From NCBI GenBank assembly GCA_021234535.1, contig CM037832.1:3889359-3953358 (forward strand): a DNA stretch of 64,000 nt, given 5' to 3'. Source of the DNA: Stichopus chloronotus (Eukaryota; Echinodermata; Holothuroidea; Aspidochirotida; Stichopodidae). Below the pieces are notes generated by a model. It was not told where the DNA came from. It saw only the letters and a list, made by a program, of their open reading frames with translations, and did no database searches. A program made the position numbers and the translations under genes. This document shows positions 62,101 through 64,000 of the stretch, piece after piece. Within the stretch, counting starts at the first letter, position 1. Each line of letters starts with the position of its first letter.

Positions 62101-63582
62101 TTTTTGATAGTTTGACTTCTGATGACCTCAATTGACCTTTAGAATCACCATGGATACCCATCTTGAGATACTGTGTTTCCAAGCAAAGTATCACACACTC
62201 CCATACATACAGACACGCACATGAAATCACCATTGCATGTAGATCCCTTTGGCCTTCAGGAAAGAATAAAAAACATACAGATAAATTCCTCATCAAAATA
62301 CCTGGATGTATGTATTAATGAAAGGATTCCAGATATATTCGTTTGTCTCTTGTCCATCACCTTTCAGAGGGCACATCGACACCAGTTTGAGGAAGTCACT
62401 GCCAGAATCAGTAAGATAGTGATGACTGGCAGAATGGAGCAGGACTTAAAAAACAAGGAAAAGTCACAAAAAGTGGAATCAAGGAACAGAAGAAAAGTGG
62501 TAACAGTCAAATCGACAAATAATGAACAATTAGATGTTTGCTTAAAACTCAAGCAATGAATGGAAACATGCAGGACACTAGAAAAACAGTAAGTTTATCA
62601 AAGTTAGTGACCACACACAACAATACAAAGAAAAAAAGAAATGAGGAAAAATTAAGAAAAGGAGGCATGTACTGCTAATTCAAACAGAGAAAGTGAAACT
62701 ATTAAGGAGTATACTGACTGACTAAATAAATTTTAGATCTTTTTGTGAAAGATTGTAACTTGTTTTCTTGAGATGATCTGGTAAACTACCAAATGAGAGC
62801 AGTAGTTATTAAGCACTACATTTTGCCATGCATATTTTGGTAATGTGACTCATAATACATGTTATTAGTTCTTGCAGTTATGATGTTGCAGGGAAAGATT
62901 TTTGGGGCACCATAGTTTTTTACATTTTTTTTTTAAATTTCATTAAAGAGTTGCATAAATCATTTACATGATGTTTCCAGGACAAAATATTGTCAATTGG
63001 GAGGCCTAGATATGTAGAGGAAGTGTCAGCAAGGAAGGTTAAATTTCATCTATTTTCCAGTGAAACAGTCCAGTTTGAGCCAACTTGGAAGTCCTAGTAG
63101 ATTTAGATGAACAAAAGTTTTTCTGATTGACACCTTTCATCTTGTTTACTCCTTGGCAATCATGAGATGGGAATATCCCTGGAATGAAGTTAAAGGGTCA
63201 CTCATTAGAGAGGGGGATATACCCACTTCCTTGCAATTTACACACATCTCATGCCCACAACTAAACCTGACAATGTGATGGCACTCTGACAATTCAAAAT
63301 TGCTCAGACTAACAGCAGAACTTCCCCCTCTATGTCCTGGAAATGTATACATGGTAGTAAAGAGGAAGAGAACTTAAAGCCTCCTCACCGGCTCTCATCT
63401 TCAAACCATGCAGTGCTTTCCAAATCAGAGATCTGGCCTTTCTCATCATAACGTCGGCTGTCTCGTAGGTGGAATTCTTTCGATGGATGTTGTCGTAAAC
63501 TTTGCAGGGCTCACCGGAGACTGTATTCCTCCTCGCCGACATCTGAGCAAAGGGCCAGGAGGACGTCAAAGAAGAGGGACAG
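41070..63582 (-). CDS. FCSK: L-fucose kinase (fucokinase), partial, 18 exons in window
   Basis: Phosphorylates L-fucose to beta-L-fucose-1-phosphate with ATP in the cytosolic salvage route to GDP-fucose. Exons in transcript order run from 63582 down to 41070 and encode about 810 residues of a protein expected near 1,100. The N-terminal ~280 residues lie off the right edge. The order matches animal FCSK: pyrophosphorylase-like/left-handed helix region, middle domain ([29 protein letters not shown]), then the GHMP kinase with [16 protein letters not shown], the glycine-rich [12 protein letters not shown] and C-terminal [15 protein letters not shown]. Splice phases agree at every junction checked. 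One +1 frame break in the first exon and one missing exon of about 30 residues are the only faults. The kinase core is complete, so function is likely. Confidence 0.95.
41285..42180. repeat. ~65-bp minisatellite in the last FCSK intron, two blocks
   Basis: Units like gtgtgatgggtg..gttgtaagtatatataacagcagcaggagtcatattatt at 41285-41640 and again at 41900-42180, separated by unrelated sequence. Confidence 0.85.
42365..42588 (-). CDS. FCSK: FCSK exon, C-terminal GHMP motif
   Basis: Acceptor attcttctgcag, donor gag|gtgagc. Reads [38 protein letters not shown] and [19 protein letters not shown]. The GAGGGG loop is GHMP motif 3. Confidence 0.97.
43800..44960 (-). repeat. ~147-bp tandem repeat with nuclear-receptor half-sites (7-8 units)
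   Basis: Units spaced about 147 bp by the marker ctatcttgagatattgtgttaac (near 43928, 44077, 44642, 44789, 44938). Each carries direct repeats of TGACCT on the + strand (AGGTCA on the - strand). At 44257-44289 four half-sites occur with spacings 4, 4 and 1. Related units recur at 4080, 15100-15760, 47740-48130, 49930-50000, 53755-53990, 61495-62180 and 63860. Confidence 0.9.
44257..44289 (-). promoter_or_regulatory. DR4-DR4-DR1 array of AGGTCA half-sites
   Basis: Four perfect TGACCT hexamers with spacers ctgg, cata and t. DR1 is the classical RXR/PPAR/HNF4 spacing and DR4 the thyroid/LXR spacing. Binding is known for the motif; activity here is untested. Confidence 0.6.
45224..45336 (-). CDS. 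FCSK: FCSK exon
   Basis: Acceptor ctgccctaaag is chosen over the stronger-looking tcttgcag 13 nt downstream. Only the former keeps phase and restores the conserved [15 protein letters not shown]. Ends [13 protein letters not shown] with donor gtgtgt. Confidence 0.92.
45902..46049 (-). CDS. FCSK: FCSK exon
   Basis: Acceptor tatttttgtag, donor aag|gtaaaa. Reads [20 protein letters not shown] and [16 protein letters not shown], as in [20 protein letters not shown]. Confidence 0.93.
46330..46435 (-). mobile_element. tRNA-derived SINE-like head
   Basis: On the - strand ttgccaagtagataagggtg (A-box-like) is followed, ~60 nt on, by ggtttgattcccggtcggg (B-box-like GGTTYGATTCC). This is the pol III promoter layout of a tRNA-derived SINE. 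The body and tail are not delimited. Confidence 0.45.
46687..46744 (-). CDS. FCSK: FCSK exon
   Basis: Short 58-nt exon, acceptor ttttaaag, donor gag|gtaaat. Reads [19 protein letters not shown], nearly identical to the human sequence. Confidence 0.95.
47241..47335 (-). CDS. FCSK: FCSK exon, GHMP glycine-rich motif
   Basis: Acceptor tttaacacacag, donor gct|gtaagt. Reads [20 protein letters not shown] then [11 protein letters not shown]. With the previous exon it forms [12 protein letters not shown], the ATP-phosphate-binding motif 2. Confidence 0.96.
47740..48135 (-). repeat. Nuclear-receptor-site repeat, FCSK intron copy
   Basis: About three units with tgacctcaaatgacc, one reading tgacctcaaatgacctttaacctcc at 48050-48075, in the intron after the GSGLGTSS-encoding junction. 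Confidence 0.78.
48195..48240. repeat. (CA)n microsatellite
   Basis: Interrupted cacacaca tract next to a copy of the nuclear-receptor-site repeat. Confidence 0.9.
48342..48479 (-). CDS. FCSK: FCSK exon
   Basis: Acceptor cttctgctccaag, donor cag|gtacat. Reads [20 protein letters not shown] and [20 protein letters not shown], ending in SG of the GSGLGTSS motif that continues in the next exon. Confidence 0.95.
48546..48717. repeat. Recent 86-bp tandem duplication
   Basis: Two nearly identical copies, starting at 48546 and 48632, of aaagctcgcactactgacaa...gttac(a/g)aaatggct. They differ at only a few positions, so the duplication is young compared with other repeats here. Confidence 0.9.
48911..49014 (-). 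CDS. FCSK: FCSK exon
   Basis: Acceptor ttttcgtgcag, donor cag|gtaggt. Reads [20 protein letters not shown] and [13 protein letters not shown]. In phase with both neighbours (D-PHIE and [10 protein letters not shown]). Confidence 0.92.
49020..49640 (-). repeat. ~85-bp minisatellite (gcaaccaaccaatgttgacacc)
   Basis: About six diverged copies of acataagcaaccaa.c.a.ggttgacaccatca...agtaacatgtgttgcac.ggtacaatt.gagcatgttaag, starting right next to the exon that ends at 49014. Confidence 0.85.
49920..50000 (-). repeat. Nuclear-receptor-site repeat, single copy
   Basis: tgttgacctcagatgacctgtgatcttcatgaacaatgac preceded by gttgagatacaatgtttttaagg. Confidence 0.65.
50783..50979 (-). CDS. FCSK: FCSK exon, GHMP kinase N-terminal motif
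   Basis: Acceptor ttgctcggcag, donor aga|gtaagt. Reads [20 protein letters not shown] then [20 protein letters not shown] and [13 protein letters not shown]. The [15 protein letters not shown] block is the sugar-kinase motif 1 that defines fucokinases. The donor leaves GA, completed to Asp by the next exon. Confidence 0.96.
51745..51891 (-). CDS. FCSK: FCSK exon
   Basis: Acceptor attatccacag, donor gag|gtgaga, 49 codons in phase 0. Reads [19 protein letters not shown] and [20 protein letters not shown], aligning with [20 protein letters not shown] in human. Confidence 0.95.
51895..52160. repeat. ~75-bp minisatellite (caataactacaaatatgaatag)
   Basis: Three to four copies of atagtaactatatcaataactacaaatatgaatagtataaatatggatactataaaa.ataaata directly upstream of the exon ending at 51891. 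Confidence 0.88.
52255..52455. repeat. GAT/ATG trinucleotide microsatellite
   Basis: About 200 bp of interrupted (gat)n, with a purest stretch around 52327-52385. It generates artificial Met/Ile/His-rich frames on both strands. Confidence 0.95.
52660..53500. repeat. Dispersed repeat family with ataaaatggcc.atatggccc
   Basis: Five or so diverged units of ~145-180 bp, each with a core like gcataatttcataaaatggcctatatggcccatttgg and yccctgaa. Related cores occur at 21985-22035 (same strand) and, inverted, at about 20150-20560, so this is a dispersed family rather than a local array. Confidence 0.65.
53755..53995 (-). repeat. Nuclear-receptor-site repeat, FCSK intron copy
   Basis: About 1.5 units containing ttgacctccaccaaaa and accttgagatatgataaaaaggttttcagagtttg. 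Confidence 0.75.
54596..54744 (-). CDS. FCSK: FCSK exon
   Basis: Acceptor cttccactctgcag, donor gag|gtaatt. Reads [37 protein letters not shown] and THAFSLLE, among the best-conserved FCSK segments. Confidence 0.94.
55039..55175 (-). CDS. FCSK: FCSK exon
   Basis: Acceptor gttgttgttgcag, donor aag|gtttgt. Reads [20 protein letters not shown] and [20 protein letters not shown]; the end matches PGPLLATLDQ of the human protein. Confidence 0.88.
55741..55997 (-). CDS. FCSK: FCSK exon
   Basis: Acceptor cgatctttccag, donor ctt|gtgaat-type just below 55741. Reads [39 protein letters not shown] and [20 protein letters not shown]. It matches ARLFPVLHPSRE and WRASWRLSWEQL in human FCSK and leaves two bases that complete a Leu codon with the next exon. 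Confidence 0.92.
56525..56626 (-). CDS. FCSK: FCSK exon
   Basis: Acceptor gtgaactcttcag, donor ttg|gtaaga, 34 codons in phase 0. Reads [10 protein letters not shown] and [19 protein letters not shown], matching [21 protein letters not shown] of the human enzyme. A short out-of-frame opening nearby is a shadow; no frameshift is needed. Confidence 0.87.
56675..57080 (-). repeat. ~60-bp minisatellite (ctccaaactcaagaraggag)
   Basis: About seven degenerate copies of cctccaaactcaagagaggagccc.at.cttaggatg.caag, in the same intron as the transposon. Confidence 0.8.
57120..57367 (-). repeat. ~80-bp minisatellite, left part
   Basis: Copies of a unit like tagccacy(r)tgatgaaagat..cagtgacatttacctatagtagac(a)tgtattaagttgtacat. 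The array continues at 58728, so the element between was inserted into a pre-existing array. Confidence 0.8.
57364..58731. mobile_element. TTAA-site DNA transposon, 1.36 kb, piggyBac-like ends
   Basis: The ends are perfect 16-bp inverted repeats AGCCCCTATTCATTGA at 57368-57383 and 58712-58727. They are flanked by TTGA (57364-57367) and TTAA (58728-58731), an aged TTAA target duplication. Removing the element and one TTAA leaves actaTTAAgttgtac, exactly the consensus of the surrounding minisatellite, which confirms the insertion. Inside are only short broken frames, mostly - strand (for example [19 protein letters not shown] at 58.5 kb); no intact transposase is visible. The TTAA site suggests piggyBac; the termini are not the classic CCC type, so the family is uncertain. 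Confidence 0.75.
58728..59015 (-). repeat. ~80-bp minisatellite, right part
   Basis: Continues the array interrupted by the transposon: four further degenerate copies, each with tatagcyam..atgatgaaagatat..gtgac and a trailing tgtattaagttgta. Confidence 0.8.
59272..59397 (-). CDS. FCSK: FCSK exon
   Basis: Acceptor ttttgttgtag, donor cag|gtttgc, 42 codons in phase 0. Reads [20 protein letters not shown] and [15 protein letters not shown], matching the human GHAFTLVGRLDSWE region. Confidence 0.9.
59757..59816 (-). CDS. FCSK: FCSK exon, beta-helix region
   Basis: Acceptor atttttttag, donor aag|gtatgt, 20 codons in phase 0. Reads [20 protein letters not shown], aligning with QGPIHIGAGCLVTGL of the human protein. 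Confidence 0.88.
60287..60388 (-). CDS. FCSK: FCSK exon, beta-helix region
   Basis: Acceptor cctcatttcag, donor atg|gtgagt, 34 codons in phase 0. Reads [20 protein letters not shown] and IVSHSHLM, the hexapeptide-like repeat pattern of the FCSK left-handed helix. Confidence 0.88.
60389..63388. other. FCSK intron tract lacking an expected exon
   Basis: About 30 residues of FCSK (the LTMAYVSSGSYSYM region in human) should be encoded here. I did not find them. A - strand frame at 63150-63350 with [17 protein letters not shown] has RING-like spacing, and a + strand frame at 62370-62560 follows an acceptor-like site; neither fits FCSK. Confidence 0.4.
61495..62180 (-). repeat. Nuclear-receptor-site repeat, FCSK intron copy
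   Basis: Four diverged units with tcttgagatannrtgtttacaag and tgacct(c)aaatgaccttt, same orientation as the 43.8-45 kb array. Confidence 0.8.
63389..63582 (-). CDS. FCSK: FCSK exon (first in window), with +1 frame break
   Basis: Acceptor gcgtctgtag, donor ccg|gtgagg. Starts [20 protein letters not shown] then SLR and TGA. One base over it continues as [13 protein letters not shown] and [20 protein letters not shown]. Both parts align with the FCSK segment LSLFFDIL...ARAQLWREL. One base too many near 63514-63517 (ccgg) explains the break. Indel error or allele-specific lesion. Confidence 0.75.
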
Positions 63583-64000
63583 CTACAGACGCCGCGTGAG
63601 GAACGAGAGACGGACGAAAGAAAAAGTCAAAGGCAAATACAATGATGAACTCTAACTGTAGAGCATAAGCTATTGTTACAAAAATGTCCATCCTTTAAAG
63701 GAAGATAGGTAGTCGTGGTATAAATTTCACACAACTTTTTTGCACTGTCTCCTTCCAAATCGGGTACAAGTATCCCTTCGACAGATTTGCGGTGAAAAAT
63801 TATCTGACCATTCCCACTTTGAAGAGGAATGCTGTTTGGTCATAACATCATCAATTTTTACCTGACCTCTGCAGGTAAACATTGATGACCTTTGACTGAA
63901 CAACATTCCCATGATCAAGGTAGATTCATAAAACAAATACTCATGGGTATTATGTTTGAGATATCACATAAAGAGAAATTCAAACATTTATGGTCTTTTC
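63583..64000. other. Right-edge FCSK intron
   Basis: No exon recognised. A further TGACCT pair with one-base spacing lies near 63885. Confidence 0.5.

Noticed and set aside
62173..62559. 128-codon + strand frame after an acceptor-like site
   Set aside because: Low-complexity Lys/Glu composition, includes part of a repeat, antisense to FCSK, no partner exon. Possible but unsupported.

Overview
The window looks like nuclear DNA of a marine invertebrate animal, perhaps an echinoderm. It is AT-rich, its genes are split into many short exons by kilobase-scale introns with canonical GT/AG ends, and almost every intron holds its own minisatellite or simple repeat. The species assignment is an inference only; no rRNA, tRNA gene or other marker fixes it.

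Two long genes lie tail to tail. From the left edge to about 36.1 kb, on the + strand, is the part of a large WD-repeat protein gene that remains in the window (WDR97/WDR87 type: end of the WD40 propeller, then a long linker, helical segments and a conserved C-terminus). Its 5' end is off the left edge. From about 41.0 kb to the right edge, on the - strand, is FCSK (L-fucose kinase), from within the N-terminal pyrophosphorylase-like region to the stop codon; its first exons are off the right edge. Roughly 4.9 kb without a recognisable gene separates the two 3' ends. A possible small first exon with a membrane helix lies antisense inside a WDR intron at 24.0 kb.

FCSK makes GDP-fucose precursor from free L-fucose (salvage). 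Seventeen of its 18 exons are intact and join in phase, and its GHMP-kinase motifs are complete. One exon carries a +1 frame break and one expected exon of about 30 residues was not found. The WDR-type gene is more irregular: two +1 frame breaks in C runs, an in-frame TAG one codon before a good splice donor, one exon open in no single frame, and a remarkable series of 21-45 nt microexons, all multiples of three. These could be assembly errors, decay, or real features; RNA data would decide.

The non-coding sequence is dominated by tandem repeats. The most striking is a dispersed ~147-bp repeat carrying arrays of nuclear-receptor half-sites (AGGTCA) in DR4-DR4-DR1 spacing. Every copy seen lies in the same orientation relative to the transcription of its host gene. 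A 1.36-kb transposon with 16-bp inverted ends and a TTAA target site sits inside an 80-bp minisatellite in an FCSK intron. Two tRNA-derived SINE-like heads and several local duplications complete the picture.
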